The notes under the pieces were generated by a model. It saw only the letters and a program-made list of their open reading frames with translations, was not told the origin of the DNA and made no database searches. A stretch of DNA of 64,000 nucleotides, taken from the NCBI GenBank assembly GCA_014656495.1, contig BNCN01000011.1, forward strand, positions 62,001 through 126,000, in the 5' to 3' direction. Within the stretch, counting starts at the first letter, position 1. Each line of letters starts with the position of its first letter. Source of the stretch: Comamonas sp. KCTC 72670 (GTDB lineage Bacteria; Myxococcota; Myxococcia; Myxococcales; Myxococcaceae). Positions 27,429 through 35,921 of the stretch are shown here, piece after piece. A program made the position numbers and the translations under genes.

Positions 27429-27639
27429 CAGCAACCTCCCTGGACGTCCCACGCCGAACCTGAGCGTGGGAGCGCATGAAGGGAAGGAGGCGCTTGCCCC
27501 GCGAACGACGCCACCCCCTGAAGTGAACGGAAGCCCTGCCCGGCCGAGCACGGCGCCGTCACGATTCTCCGTGAGGGCCGAGGACCGGTCCGCATCACGT
27601 GAACAGACACCGGATTGAGTCACCGAGGGGGAACACCAC

Positions 27640-27900
27640 ATGACTGAAACAAACCAGTCCACTCAGGCGCAGCTCGCGGCGAACACGTGCCTCCGGGCTG
27701 GCACGCCCGCGGGGACGTGGGACGTGGCGCTCGCCGGTGCGCTGTGGACGGCTTCGATGCCCCCCCGGAGGCATGCCCCCAGCCGACATCGCGTCTCGCC
27801 CGAGCGGCGGCCCTGGGTGCGCGCTGCGCCCGGCGAATCTTTTTCGGACCGACCGATGATTTTCGCCGGTCCGGGCGGTCTCACCCTCAAAACCGCTTGA
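27640..27900 (+). CDS. Doubtful 86-residue open frame before the DoxX-like gene
   Basis: The ATG has GAGGGGGA about 9 bases upstream and the first 30 residues (MTETNQSTQAQLAANTCLR) look coding. The rest is arginine/proline-rich and resembles noncoding GC-rich DNA. It ends 10 bases before the DoxX-like gene. It may be a decayed gene whose start and ribosome site survive. Confidence 0.3.
   Translation: MTETNQSTQAQLAANTCLRAGTPAGTWDVALAGALWTASMPPRRHAPSRHRVSPERRPWVRAAPGESFSDRPMIFAGPGGLTLKTA
27845..27873. promoter_or_regulatory. Inverted repeat upstream of the DoxX-like gene
   Basis: CGGACC at 27845-27850 and GGTCCG at 27868-27873 form a 6-bp inverted repeat with a 17-base, partly AT-rich centre. 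It ends 37 bases before the DoxX-like start codon and could be an operator. The evidence is position and symmetry only. Confidence 0.3.
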
Positions 27901-27910
27901 AGGAGCCGCC

Positions 27911-28369
27911 ATGACCACGACGACCCACGCCGAACACCCGCAGTCCCTCCCCGCCAACCGCCCCCACTCGGGCGCCCAGACCTCCTCCCAGAAGGCCCTC
28001 TGGACGGGGCGGGCCCTGAGCGGCATCGCCGTCCTCTTCCTGCTGTTCGACGCCACGGGGAAGCTGCTCCAGATTCCGGAGGCGCAGCAGGGCACCGTGG
28101 AGCTCGGCTACCCCGTGAGCGTGCTCTTCGGCCTGGGCGTGACGCAAATGGTGTGCCTGGGCCTGTACCTCCTCCCACGGACCGCCGTGCTGGGCGCCAT
28201 CCTGTGGACGGGCTACCTCGGCGGCGCGGTCGCCACCCACGTCCGGGTGGACAACCCGCTCTTCAGCCACATGCTCTTCCCCGTCTATGTCGCGGCCTTC
28301 CTCTGGCTGGGGCTCTGGCTGCGCGACGAGCGGCTCCGCGCCGTCCTTCCGCTGCGCGGCGGGAAGTAA
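27911..28369 (+). CDS. DoxX-like membrane protein
   Basis: A 152-residue inner-membrane protein with four hydrophobic helices (SGIAVLFLLFDATGKLL, PVSVLFGLGVTQMVCLGLYL, VLGAILWTGYLGGAVATHV, FPVYVAAFLWLGLWL), as in the DoxX-like family. Conserved polar points such as the Asp/Lys of LFDATGKL and the TGYLGGAVATHVR turn are present. Roles in the family are poorly known (thiosulfate:quinone oxidation in archaeal DoxX, redox stress in others). GAAGGAG precedes the ATG by 6 bases. Confidence 0.82.
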   Translation: MTTTTHAEHPQSLPANRPHSGAQTSSQKALWTGRALSGIAVLFLLFDATGKLLQIPEAQQGTVELGYPVSVLFGLGVTQMVCLGLYLLPRTAVLGAILWTGYLGGAVATHVRVDNPLFSHMLFPVYVAAFLWLGLWLRDERLRAVLPLRGGK

Positions 28370-28471
28370 CGCCCCGCCCGACACCCTGGGCGGACAGGCG
28401 AGCAGGCCCATCATTCCGCCCGGCCCTGGCCTTTATCGCCTACGCTGCCCGCCGTCTCCTGAAAGGCCGGT

Positions 28472-30196
28472 GTGCGTCGCATGGGTGGTCGTGTCCTCTC
28501 GCCAGTTCTCCTCGTCGGTGCCGGAACGGGGGAGGCCACGTGCGGCATCCTGTACCTGGCGGGCTACCTGCGGCGCGGCGGCATCGAGGCCTTCGTTCGG
28601 CTGTACGACGGGGATGAGACCGAAGCGGAGGTGACGCGTACCTTCGAGAGCCTCCTGCGCCGCGTGCGTCCGAAGCTCGTGGGCATCAGCCTCAAGTGGT
28701 TCCACCACGTGGACCGCGCGCTGCTCATCGCCAGGACGATACGGCGGCTGGACCCCAGCATCCGCATCGTCGTGGGAGGCAACTCCGCGTCGTACTGGTG
28801 GAAGGAGCTGAGCGGGTACGAGAGCATCGACCACGTGGCGCTGGGCGACGGCGAGGTGCCCCTCCTGGCGCTCTGCAACGGCGAGGAGGCGCCGCCCAAC
28901 GTCGTGACGCGGACCCCGGATGGCCGTCCGCGCCGGCTGCCGTTGTCGTACGTGCAGCGCGCCACCAACACGGACGACATCTACTACTCGCACTTCAACG
29001 ACATCTTCCTCAGCCAGATGGACCTGCACTCGTTCTCGGGCTGGGTCGCGCCCGGCAAGGGCTGCGGTGAGAACTGCCTGTATTGCGGCGGAGCCCGAGG
29101 CAACCAGAAGGCGGACTTCGGGCGCGCGAAGCCCTTCCTGCGCGCCGAGGAGTTCGTGCGCCGCGACCACCAGGAGATCGCCGGCAACACGTGGCAGATG
29201 CGCTACGACTTCGCGGGCAGCACCGCGGGGTTCTTGAGCAGCACCTGGGCGGGCGTGGACCTCTCCCACCACTGCTGCACGTACTTCCTGTGGGGCGTGC
29301 CCAAGGTGGAGCTGGTGGCGGCGCTGGCCGCGACCTTCCACCGCGTCTACATGGTCATCGACATCGGCTGCTTCTCCGAACAGCAGCGGCTGGAGCAGAT
29401 GGGCCGGGGCCTGCTCAAGCCCTGCGCGAAGGACCGCGAGCTGCTGGAGGTCATCGACGCCTGCCGCCAGTACCCCAACCTGGACATCGAAATCTCCGGC
29501 ATCGGCGGCCTGCCCTTCGCGAGCAAGGCCACTTTGGAGGAGGAGCTGCGGCTCGTGGAGCGCATCATCGGCCTGGACTGCGTGGTGGGCTATCAGCGGC
29601 TGGAGGCGCAGCCCGGAGCGCTGGTGACGGAGCACCCCGCCCGCTTCGACATGGTGACGGAGGCGAAGACGTTCGCGGAGTTCCTCGACTACTTCGAGCG
29701 CCGCGAGCCCGGTGACGTGTCCGTGCCGATGATTCGCTTCCGCGACGCGGGGCTGGAGGCGGCGGTCCAGCAGACCTCCGACCGGGTGGACGCGCTGGCC
29801 TGGAAGCACCGCGACACACGCAAGAGCGTCGCCATCCAGGGCAAGACGCGGCTGCGCAACACGGCCCCCTGGACCCAGCGCTTCACCCTGGGGGAGTGGC
29901 TGGGCAGTCACCGCGCCCCCGCGAAGTTCGCGGGCGAAGCGGTGACCGTCCTGCGCTCCGTGGATGGCATCACGATGAGCTGCGCGCCCTCCGTCAGCCC
30001 GAAGCGGTTCTCCGACCCCACGCTCATGCAGGGCGAGGACGGCGCCATCCTCCTGGCCGCGCTGGCCGCCTTCGAGCATCCGACGACCGTGGCCAGCGCG
30101 GTGTCGAAGCTCGGCGCGAAGGCCCGGCTCGACCCACATTCCGCGCGGGAGGTCATCGACCACCTGGTGGACGGACGCTTCCTCCAGCCAGCGTAG
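28472..30196 (+). CDS. Cobalamin-binding radical SAM enzyme
   Basis: This 574-residue enzyme has an N-terminal B12-binding fold (LLVGAGTGEATCGILYLAGY, then PKLVGISLKWFHHVD and IVVGGNSASYWW). A radical SAM core follows, with the cluster motif CGENCLYC (C198, C202, C205). The last 60 residues (EDGAILLAALAAFEHPTTVASAV onwards) look like a small winged-helix/PqqD-like domain that may bind a peptide substrate. B12 radical SAM enzymes perform methylation or ring rearrangements in natural-product and RiPP pathways. No precursor peptide is evident beside it. The GTG at 28472 is 5 bases from AAAGG; an ATG three codons later is possible. Confidence 0.82.
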   Translation: MRRMGGRVLSPVLLVGAGTGEATCGILYLAGYLRRGGIEAFVRLYDGDETEAEVTRTFESLLRRVRPKLVGISLKWFHHVDRALLIARTIRRLDPSIRIVVGGNSASYWWKELSGYESIDHVALGDGEVPLLALCNGEEAPPNVVTRTPDGRPRRLPLSYVQRATNTDDIYYSHFNDIFLSQMDLHSFSGWVAPGKGCGENCLYCGGARGNQKADFGRAKPFLRAEEFVRRDHQEIAGNTWQMRYDFAGSTAGFLSSTWAGVDLSHHCCTYFLWGVPKVELVAALAATFHRVYMVIDIGCFSEQQRLEQMGRGLLKPCAKDRELLEVIDACRQYPNLDIEISGIGGLPFASKATLEEELRLVERIIGLDCVVGYQRLEAQPGALVTEHPARFDMVTEAKTFAEFLDYFERREPGDVSVPMIRFRDAGLEAAVQQTSDRVDALAWKHRDTRKSVAIQGKTRLRNTAPWTQRFTLGEWLGSHRAPAKFAGEAVTVLRSVDGITMSCAPSVSPKRFSDPTLMQGEDGAILLAALAAFEHPTTVASAVSKLGAKARLDPHSAREVIDHLVDGRFLQPA

Positions 30197-30282
30197 ACGC
30201 CCGCACAGCGCCGGACGGCTTCACGCAACTTCACGAGCCCCCAGCCGCGTGGGCGCTTATGGAAGCCGCCATGGAGGTGCCC

Positions 30283-30996
30283 ATGGCATCCGCGAAGGCT
30301 GTATTGGGAGGCGTCCTGGGGCGGTTGTTCTTCACTGAAGGCCGGGTGACCCAGGTTCACGAACGCTCACGCGTCTTCCGTCAGATTGACTGCGAGGGCC
30401 CGGCGCTGCGAGGTCAGGGATGGACTCCTGGCGACAAGGTGCAGGTCTTCCTGCCGGGGCTGGGCATGCGCACGTACACCCCGCTGTCCTGGGACGCGGA
30501 ACGCGGCGCCACCTCCTTCCTCGTCTACCTGCACGGCGACAGCCCAGGCGCGAAGTGGGGCCGCGACGTGAAGGTGGGCGACACCCTGTCGTTCTTCGGG
30601 CCCCGGCGCTCACTGACCCTGGAAGCCGGAGACGCGCCGGTGGTGCTGTTCGGCGACGAGACGTCCTTCGCGGTGGCGTCCGCGTTCCGAACCGCGGCGA
30701 AGCGGGACGTGGCCTCCATCTTCGAGGTGACGGACCCTGACGCCTGCGGCCCTGTGCTCCGTGACCTGGGCATCCACGATGGCCAGCTCGTGGAACGTGA
30801 GCCGGGAGACGCACACCTGGCCCGCCTGTACGACCGCCTTCGGGAGGCGCTGCGCGCGAAGCCAGGAGCCGTGTTGGTGATGACCGGCCGGGCGCAGTCC
30901 ATCCAGGCCTTGCGTGCCCGCCTGCGCGCCGACGGCGACCGCGCCACGCCGAAGGTGAAGGCCTACTGGGCGGTGGGCAAGACAGGGCTGGACTGA
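30283..30996 (+). CDS. Siderophore-interacting FAD-binding protein
   Basis: This 237-residue cytosolic flavoprotein belongs to the ferric-siderophore reductase (SIP, ViuB-like) family. The FAD-binding barrel carries RTYTPLSWDAE, the signature that stacks on FAD, and the WGRDVKVGDTLSFFGPRRSL stretch. The C-terminal NAD(P)H domain has VVLFGDETSFAVASAF. It would release iron from imported siderophores by reduction. The start at 30283 (MASAKAV) has GGAGG 5 bases upstream; two earlier in-frame ATGs (30259, 30271) are weaker. It lies about 86 bases after the radical SAM gene and may share its transcript. Confidence 0.85.
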   Translation: MASAKAVLGGVLGRLFFTEGRVTQVHERSRVFRQIDCEGPALRGQGWTPGDKVQVFLPGLGMRTYTPLSWDAERGATSFLVYLHGDSPGAKWGRDVKVGDTLSFFGPRRSLTLEAGDAPVVLFGDETSFAVASAFRTAAKRDVASIFEVTDPDACGPVLRDLGIHDGQLVEREPGDAHLARLYDRLREALRAKPGAVLVMTGRAQSIQALRARLRADGDRATPKVKAYWAVGKTGLD

Positions 30997-31043
30997 TTCC
31001 CCGCTCGGCGGGCGGCGCCGGGAAAATCAGCCGGAAAAGGCCA

Positions 31044-31071
31044 TGTCACACGCGGCCCGGGCTGCGTCGTC
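31044..31071 (+). promoter_or_regulatory. ECF41-type promoter
   Basis: TGTCACA (31044-31050) followed after 17 bases by CGTC (31068-31071) matches the known ECF41 consensus of -35 TGTCACA and -10 CGTC. It lies about 50 bases before the CMD gene that is paired with an ECF41 sigma factor, so it is very probably the autoregulated promoter of the pair. Confidence 0.75.
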
Positions 31072-31122
31072 CTGAGATTGAACGCAGGCACTTCCGCCCT
31101 GCACGACGCCCAGGAGCCGCCC

Positions 31123-31587
31123 ATGAAGCCCCGGATGAACCCGTTCGACGCCGCCCCCGATGCGATGAAGTTGACCCTCGACTACAGCCAGAAGCTGCTG
31201 GGGCTGGGCCTGGAGAAGAGCCTGCAGGAGCTGGTGAAGATTCGCGCCTCCCAGATGAACGGCTGCGCGTTCTGCCTTCACATGCACACCCGGGATGCCC
31301 GCGCGCATGGGGAGACGGAGGAGCGCCTCTTCCTGCTGGACGGCTGGCGTGAGTCGCCGCTGTACACCGAGCGCGAGCGGGCAGCCCTCGCCTGGACGGA
31401 GGCCCTGACGCACGTTTCCCAGACGCGTGCGCCGGAGGAAGACTACGCTGCCCTGAAGCCCCACTTCACGGAGCAGGAGATCGTCCACCTGACCCTGCTC
31501 ATCGGGGCGATCAACACCTGGAACCGCATCTCCGTGGGGTTCCGCAGCATCCACCCTGGCACCGCGCCCCACACGGAGGCCGCCTGA
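31123..31587 (+). CDS. Carboxymuconolactone decarboxylase (AhpD-like) protein
   Basis: This 154-residue CMD/AhpD-fold protein has the redox motif NGCAFCLHMHTRDARAHGE, with C-x-x-C and the proton-relay His, typical of alkylhydroperoxidase-like members. It probably acts in oxidative stress. It ends one base before the ECF41 sigma factor start, so the two are translationally coupled. CMD proteins are the classical partner of ECF41 sigma factors. I chose the ATG at 31123 over an in-frame TTG at 31078. Confidence 0.9.
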   Translation: MKPRMNPFDAAPDAMKLTLDYSQKLLGLGLEKSLQELVKIRASQMNGCAFCLHMHTRDARAHGETEERLFLLDGWRESPLYTERERAALAWTEALTHVSQTRAPEEDYAALKPHFTEQEIVHLTLLIGAINTWNRISVGFRSIHPGTAPHTEAA

Positions 31588-31588
31588 C

Positions 31589-32455
31589 GTGAACCCCGCC
31601 GACGCCTTCGACCCGCTGCGCCCCCGGCTGCTCCGCATCGCCTACCGGATGCTGGGCATCGTCGCCGAGGCCGAGGACGTGGTGCAGGAGGCGTACTTGC
31701 GCTGGCACCAGACCGACCGCGCCGCCGTGCGCGACACCGAGGCCGTGCTCGTCCGCACGGTGACGCGGTTGTGCCTGGACGTCCTGAAGTCCGCCCGCGT
31801 GCGCCGCGAGGAGTACGTGGGGACGTGGCTGCCGGAGCCCATCGTCGATGCGGTGGAGGGTGATGATTTGACGCTGACCCTGATGATGGCGCTGGAGCGG
31901 CTGTCTCCCCTGGAGCGGGCCGCCTTTCTGCTGCACGACGTGTTCGGCATGGACTTCGAGGAGGTGGCCAAGGCCATCGACCGGGACCCCGCCGCGTGCC
32001 GCCAGCTCGCCAGCCGCGCCAGGGCGCATGTGCGCGAAGCCCGGCCCCGCTTCCCCGTATCCGAGGCGCAGGGCCGGGAGCTCGCCTCCGCGTTCTACGC
32101 CGCGTCCCGAGGAGGCGACCTGAGGGCGCTCCAGGCCCTCCTGGCCCAGGACGTCGTCGTGTACTCGGATGGCGGTGGCAAGGCGAAGGCCGCCCTCAAT
32201 CCCATCTACGGCCGGGAGAAGACGCTGCGCCTGTTCGAGGGCCTGCTGCGCATGCTGGACGCGAACTATTCGCAGTTGGTCCACGAGGGCTTCGTCGACG
32301 GCCTGCCCGCGTTCGTCACGCTGGAGCAGGACGGCACGCTGCAGACGACCGCCCTGGGCATCGAGGATGGCAAGGTCGTCGCCATCTACGTCACCCGCAA
32401 CCCCGACAAGCTCCAAGCCGTCCGCGGGCTGGTGAAGGACAAGCTGCCGACGTGA
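31589..32455 (+). CDS. ECF41-family RNA polymerase sigma factor
   Basis: A 288-residue extracytoplasmic-function sigma factor with region 2 (RIAYRMLGIVAEAEDVVQEAY) and region 4 (ERLSPLERAAFLLHDVFGMDFEEVA), plus a C-terminal SnoaL-like domain of about 120 residues. The three ECF41 hallmarks are present: WLPEP in the linker, DGGGK in the C-terminal domain and NPDKL near the end. In this group the C-terminal domain replaces an anti-sigma factor and both activates and restrains the sigma. The start is GTG 31589 behind GGAGG. It should transcribe the CMD gene and itself from the promoter at 31044-31071. Confidence 0.93.
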   Translation: MNPADAFDPLRPRLLRIAYRMLGIVAEAEDVVQEAYLRWHQTDRAAVRDTEAVLVRTVTRLCLDVLKSARVRREEYVGTWLPEPIVDAVEGDDLTLTLMMALERLSPLERAAFLLHDVFGMDFEEVAKAIDRDPAACRQLASRARAHVREARPRFPVSEAQGRELASAFYAASRGGDLRALQALLAQDVVVYSDGGGKAKAALNPIYGREKTLRLFEGLLRMLDANYSQLVHEGFVDGLPAFVTLEQDGTLQTTALGIEDGKVVAIYVTRNPDKLQAVRGLVKDKLPT

Positions 32456-32610
32456 AGGGCGGCGAGGGCTGGAGGCCCCGGCCCGCCCGTTGCGCGTCCC
32501 CGAGGCCTTGCCGCGAGACCGAGCCCCGGCTCCGTGGCGAGCGCCGCCCCCGGCGACACGCACCGCGCTCATCGCTCACGGCCGGGCAAGAATGCGTCGC
32601 GAGCGCGGCG

Positions 32611-33231
32611 CTAGAAGCGGTGCACGGCCGTGAGCCGGACGACGGGATGAAGGGCCTCGGTCTTCTGGACGACGCGCTCGGGCTCCGAGAGCAGACACCA
32701 GGTGAAGAGCGCACAGGTCGCGGAGCGCGGCACCGCGGACTCCTGCCGGACGTGACTGTAGCCCGCGCCGCCCGACAGCGAGATGTGCCATTGGCGGCCC
32801 ACCGGTTGAGAATAGCCAATCAACCCACTAACGGAGCCACGGCGCTTCGACACGTCCTCCGCTCCGTCAATGAGGGTGCCGTCTGCCTGGAATGACAGGA
32901 ATGGGCCCTGAAGAGGGCGCCCCGTCAGGTAGAGCCGGCCACCCGCCTGGAGCCCCTTCGCCTTCAAATTCGTGCCCACGTGCCCGCCCGCGAACACGGA
33001 GATGAACCGGGACAACGGCTGCTCGATGTCCACGATGAAGGCCATCGACTCCGGGGACATGGAATCCACCGACAGCGAGTGGAAGCCCATGGCCGCCGCG
33101 CTGCGCAACCGCTGGGAGTTCGCATGCGCGACGGGAAGGGCGGCAACGGAGACCTCGTCCTGCGCACGCGCGAGCATCGGCGCGGACAGGAGGCCCGCCA
33201 CGGCACAGACGCGAAGGGGGTTCGGGTTCAT
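32611..33231 (-). CDS. Predicted outer-membrane beta-barrel protein
   Basis: This 206-residue protein has a signal peptide ending MLARAQ. The mature part shows alternating amphipathic strands with glycine turns (FISVFAGGHVGTNLKAKGLQAGGRLYL, QWHISLSGGAGYSHVRQES) and a terminal phenylalanine (TAVHRF), all typical of small porin-like outer-membrane proteins (DUF3575 type). The function is unknown. The ribosome site before the ATG at 33231 is weak; an in-frame ATG eight codons upstream is an alternative. It is convergent with the ECF41 gene. Confidence 0.75.
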   Translation of the reverse strand: MNPNPLRVCAVAGLLSAPMLARAQDEVSVAALPVAHANSQRLRSAAAMGFHSLSVDSMSPESMAFIVDIEQPLSRFISVFAGGHVGTNLKAKGLQAGGRLYLTGRPLQGPFLSFQADGTLIDGAEDVSKRRGSVSGLIGYSQPVGRQWHISLSGGAGYSHVRQESAVPRSATCALFTWCLLSEPERVVQKTEALHPVVRLTAVHRF

Positions 33232-33474
33232 GCGCCGTTCGTAATCAATGGGCATGCCAAAGGGAAACCCTCGAAATGACAGCGGCCCGCCCTGGCCGCT
33301 GTGCAGAAACCTGCACGCCTGCGAACGTGTGCTCGCACCCACCACCCTGACAGCGACACGCGTCAATCGTTGGCAGCCCTACATTCGCGACGAGATAAGA
33401 GATTTCCACGAATCCTCCTGGAGAATGTCTGCCTTATCCTTCTCTTTCTCATTGAGATTGGGGGGCACTCCGCA

Positions 33475-33870
33475 ATGGCTATCGTCGGCCGAACGCCTAT
33501 CCTTCAAGCAATGCGAAACGCCTTCGGCATGGGGAGCCCGTCAAGCGCCAAGACGGCCGCCGCCAAGGCGACCCCCGCCGAGGAGGCAGCCCCCAAGTGG
33601 CAGAAGACGGCGGCCGCCCTCATGGAGCGCTTCATCGGGTCTGGCTACGTCACGGGCATCACCAAGTCCGGAATCCAGCGGCTCGAGCAGCGCATCATGG
33701 GGGAGATGGAGAAGTACATCCGGGAGAACCCCAACAAGTCCGCGGACCAGCTCGACGAGATGTCCAAGAAGATCACGCTGCGGAACCTGTCGATGGCGCG
33801 GGTGGATGGCCAGCGCGAGGCCAAGCTGAAGTCGCGCATCCAGGAGCTTCAGCAGGACCGCTGGGGCTGA
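33475..33870 (+). CDS. Small helical cytosolic protein, unknown
   Basis: I do not recognise this 131-residue protein. An N-terminal alanine/threonine-rich linker (SAKTAAAKATPAEEAAPKW) is followed by about 85 residues of charged helices (RLEQRIMGEMEKYIRE, LDEMSKKITLRNLSMARVD, KLKSRIQELQQDRWG). There is no signal peptide or membrane segment. The ATG at 33475 lies 10 bases after a G-run ribosome site. It precedes the FHA/GAF activator gene by 91 bases and could be in the same unit. Confidence 0.65.
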   Translation: MAIVGRTPILQAMRNAFGMGSPSSAKTAAAKATPAEEAAPKWQKTAAALMERFIGSGYVTGITKSGIQRLEQRIMGEMEKYIRENPNKSADQLDEMSKKITLRNLSMARVDGQREAKLKSRIQELQQDRWG

Positions 33871-33961
33871 CGCAGCACGAAGCCCGCGGGCCCCTGCCCC
33901 GCCCGGGCGGCGCGCACGCCTGGCGCGTTCCTGATATGCGAGTGCGTCGCCCGCTCTCGCC

Positions 33962-35707
33962 ATGCCCTCGTTTCTCGTCCTCCCCGACGGCCGCCGTATC
34001 TCCCTGGACAAGCCCGTGGTCTCCCTGGGCTCCGACGCCACCTGCGACGCCGTGCTCGTCGCCCCTGGCGTGAAGCCGAGCCACGCGCTGTTGTTTCGCG
34101 ACGCGCGAGGCTGGAGCGTGTCCCCCGCGGGCAAAGGCTGTGACATCAAGGTGCGAGGACGGCGCGTGGACCTGGCGCCCCTGGAGCCCGGTGACCGATT
34201 CCGCGTGGGCACGGTGGAGGTGGAGCTCATCGAAGCGGAGGCGCCCGCCGCGGGCGCACCGGTAGCGGCGCCCGCCCTGCGGACAGACGGCCGGTTGGTC
34301 GCGGTGCTGGCGGAGCTGTCCTCGCGGCTGCTGGTTCAACGGCCCCCGCTGGAGTTGCTGGAAGTGGCGATGCGCGGGCTCGCCGACGTGGTGGGCGCGG
34401 ACGTGGGCTTCCTCGTCGCGGCGGACTCCCGGGAGGGCGCACGGCGTGTGCTCTGCGCCACGGGCGCGAAGCCGGACGCGGCCGTGGTGGGCGCCCTCGT
34501 GGACCGGGTGTTGACCTCCGGGGCGCCCGTGCGGGTGGCCGACGTGGAGGCGGACGCGGCGCTGGCTCGGGCCCCCAGCATGGAAGCCCTGAGGCTGGGC
34601 TCCGCGCTGGTGGTGCCGTTGCGCGTGGAGCTGGTGCCCCTGTCCGTGGTGTACCTGGGACGGAGGCTGGGCGCTCCGGCCTTCTCGGCGGTGGAGCTGG
34701 AGGAGGCCATGGCGCTCTCCGGGCTCACCGCGCTGCTCCTGTCGACCCGGCGCGAACTGACGGAGCTGCGCGCACAGGTGGAGGGCCTCACCCGCCGCAT
34801 CGAAGCCGCGACCTTCGAAGGGCTCATCGGCGAGTCCCCCTCCATGCGCGCGCTGTACCGGCAGGTGGAGCGGCTGGGGCCCACGCCGCTCAATGTCCTC
34901 ATCCAAGGCGAGACGGGGACGGGCAAGGAGCTGGTGGCGCGGGCGCTCCACCGGCGCAGCGGGCGGCGCGGACGGCTGGTGGCCATCAACTGCGCGGCCC
35001 TGCCGGAGAACCTCATCGAGCGCGAGCTGTTTGGCCATGCGCGCGGCGCGTTCACGGGCGCGGGCGCGGAGCGGGCGGGGCTCGTGGAAGCGGCGGACGG
35101 TGGCACCCTCTTCCTGGACGAGATTGGGGACATGCCCCTGTCGCTCCAGACGCGGCTGCTGCGCGTGGTCCAGGAGCGCGAGGTCACCCGGCTGGGCGAA
35201 CATCAGCCTCGCAAGGTGGACGTCCGCGTGGTGTCCGCGACCCACGTGGCCCTGGAGGAGGCGGTGCGGCGGGGCACGTTCCGCTCGGACCTGCGCTTCC
35301 GCCTGGAGGAGGTGCGCGTGGAGGTCCCACCGCTCCGGGAGCGGGATGAGGACGTGCTGCTCATCGCGCACCACGTGCTGACACACGAAGCGCGCAAGGC
35401 GCGGGGCTTCACGCAGAAGGCCACCGAGGCCCTGCGCGGACACCCCTTCCCCGGCAACGTGCGCGAGCTGGTATCGCGGGTGCGCCGCGCGGCGGTGCTG
35501 GCGACGGACGAGCTGTTGCGCCCCGAGGACCTGGAGCTGGGCGGTGACGCCGCGCCCATGGTTCCGCTGGAGGAGGCGCGGGAGGCGTTCGTCCAACGCT
35601 ACGTGCGGGAGGCGATTGCCCGCTGCGGCGGCAGCAAGAAGGACGCGGCGGCGGCGCTGGGCATCGGCCTTCGTTCGCTGTTTCGATACCTCGGCGAGGG
35701 GGACTGA
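33962..35707 (+). CDS. Sigma-54 activator with FHA and GAF domains
   Basis: This 581-residue enhancer-binding protein activates sigma-54 RNA polymerase. It has an N-terminal FHA domain (residues 1-90, phosphothreonine sensor), a GAF domain (about 110-265), a AAA+ domain with Walker A GETGTGKE (316-323), GAFTGA (362-367) that contacts sigma-54, and Walker B GGTLFLDEIGD. A C-terminal Fis-type helix-turn-helix (CGGSKKDAAAALGIGLRSLF) completes it. FHA-containing activators are a myxobacterial speciality and link Ser/Thr kinases to sigma-54 genes. A palindrome and a matching sigma-54 promoter lie just downstream, so the next lipoprotein gene is a probable target. Confidence 0.95.
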   Translation: MPSFLVLPDGRRISLDKPVVSLGSDATCDAVLVAPGVKPSHALLFRDARGWSVSPAGKGCDIKVRGRRVDLAPLEPGDRFRVGTVEVELIEAEAPAAGAPVAAPALRTDGRLVAVLAELSSRLLVQRPPLELLEVAMRGLADVVGADVGFLVAADSREGARRVLCATGAKPDAAVVGALVDRVLTSGAPVRVADVEADAALARAPSMEALRLGSALVVPLRVELVPLSVVYLGRRLGAPAFSAVELEEAMALSGLTALLLSTRRELTELRAQVEGLTRRIEAATFEGLIGESPSMRALYRQVERLGPTPLNVLIQGETGTGKELVARALHRRSGRRGRLVAINCAALPENLIERELFGHARGAFTGAGAERAGLVEAADGGTLFLDEIGDMPLSLQTRLLRVVQEREVTRLGEHQPRKVDVRVVSATHVALEEAVRRGTFRSDLRFRLEEVRVEVPPLRERDEDVLLIAHHVLTHEARKARGFTQKATEALRGHPFPGNVRELVSRVRRAAVLATDELLRPEDLELGGDAAPMVPLEEAREAFVQRYVREAIARCGGSKKDAAAALGIGLRSLFRYLGEGD

Positions 35708-35736
35708 CACGCCGCCTCCTCTGGAGGGCCCGCCCG

Positions 35737-35754
35737 CGTGCCAGTCCTGGCACG
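35737..35754. promoter_or_regulatory. 18-bp palindrome, candidate activator site
   Basis: CGTGCCAGTCCTGGCACG is a perfect 8-bp inverted repeat around a TC centre. It lies 30 bases after the sigma-54 activator gene and about 90 bases upstream of a sigma-54 promoter, the usual distance and form for an enhancer site bound by a Fis-type activator dimer. Confidence 0.55.
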
Positions 35755-35839
35755 TTTCCCCCGGCGGCGAGCGCGCCGAGGACGCGATGCGGCGTGCAAC
35801 CCCGTGAAACCACGGGTGATTCGATGTCTCACGAGGCGT

Positions 35840-35855
35840 GGGCACGCACGTTGCT
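35840..35855 (+). promoter_or_regulatory. Sigma-54 promoter (-24/-12)
   Basis: The sequence GGGCACG-CACG-TTGCT carries GG at -24 and GC at -12 with the canonical 10 bases between them, differing from the consensus TGGCACG-N4-TTGCA only in the first base and the last. It lies about 65 bases before the start codon of the Cys-rich lipoprotein gene. Confidence 0.7.
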
Positions 35856-35921
35856 CATGGGTCGCCCGTCGCACGCAGGCGGAGAGCCGCCACGGTGCGG
35901 ATGAACCTCATGGAGACGAAA

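Noticed and set aside
24510..27479. A 989-codon rightward frame opposite the BNR propeller gene
   Set aside because: Low-information Arg/His/Pro-rich translation; the minus strand has Asp-box repeats and a signal helix.
35747..35762. TGGCACGTTTCCCCC as a sigma-54 promoter
   Set aside because: It has the -24 half but no GC at -12; the site at 35840-35855 has both with correct spacing. The TGGCACG is better explained as one arm of the palindrome.
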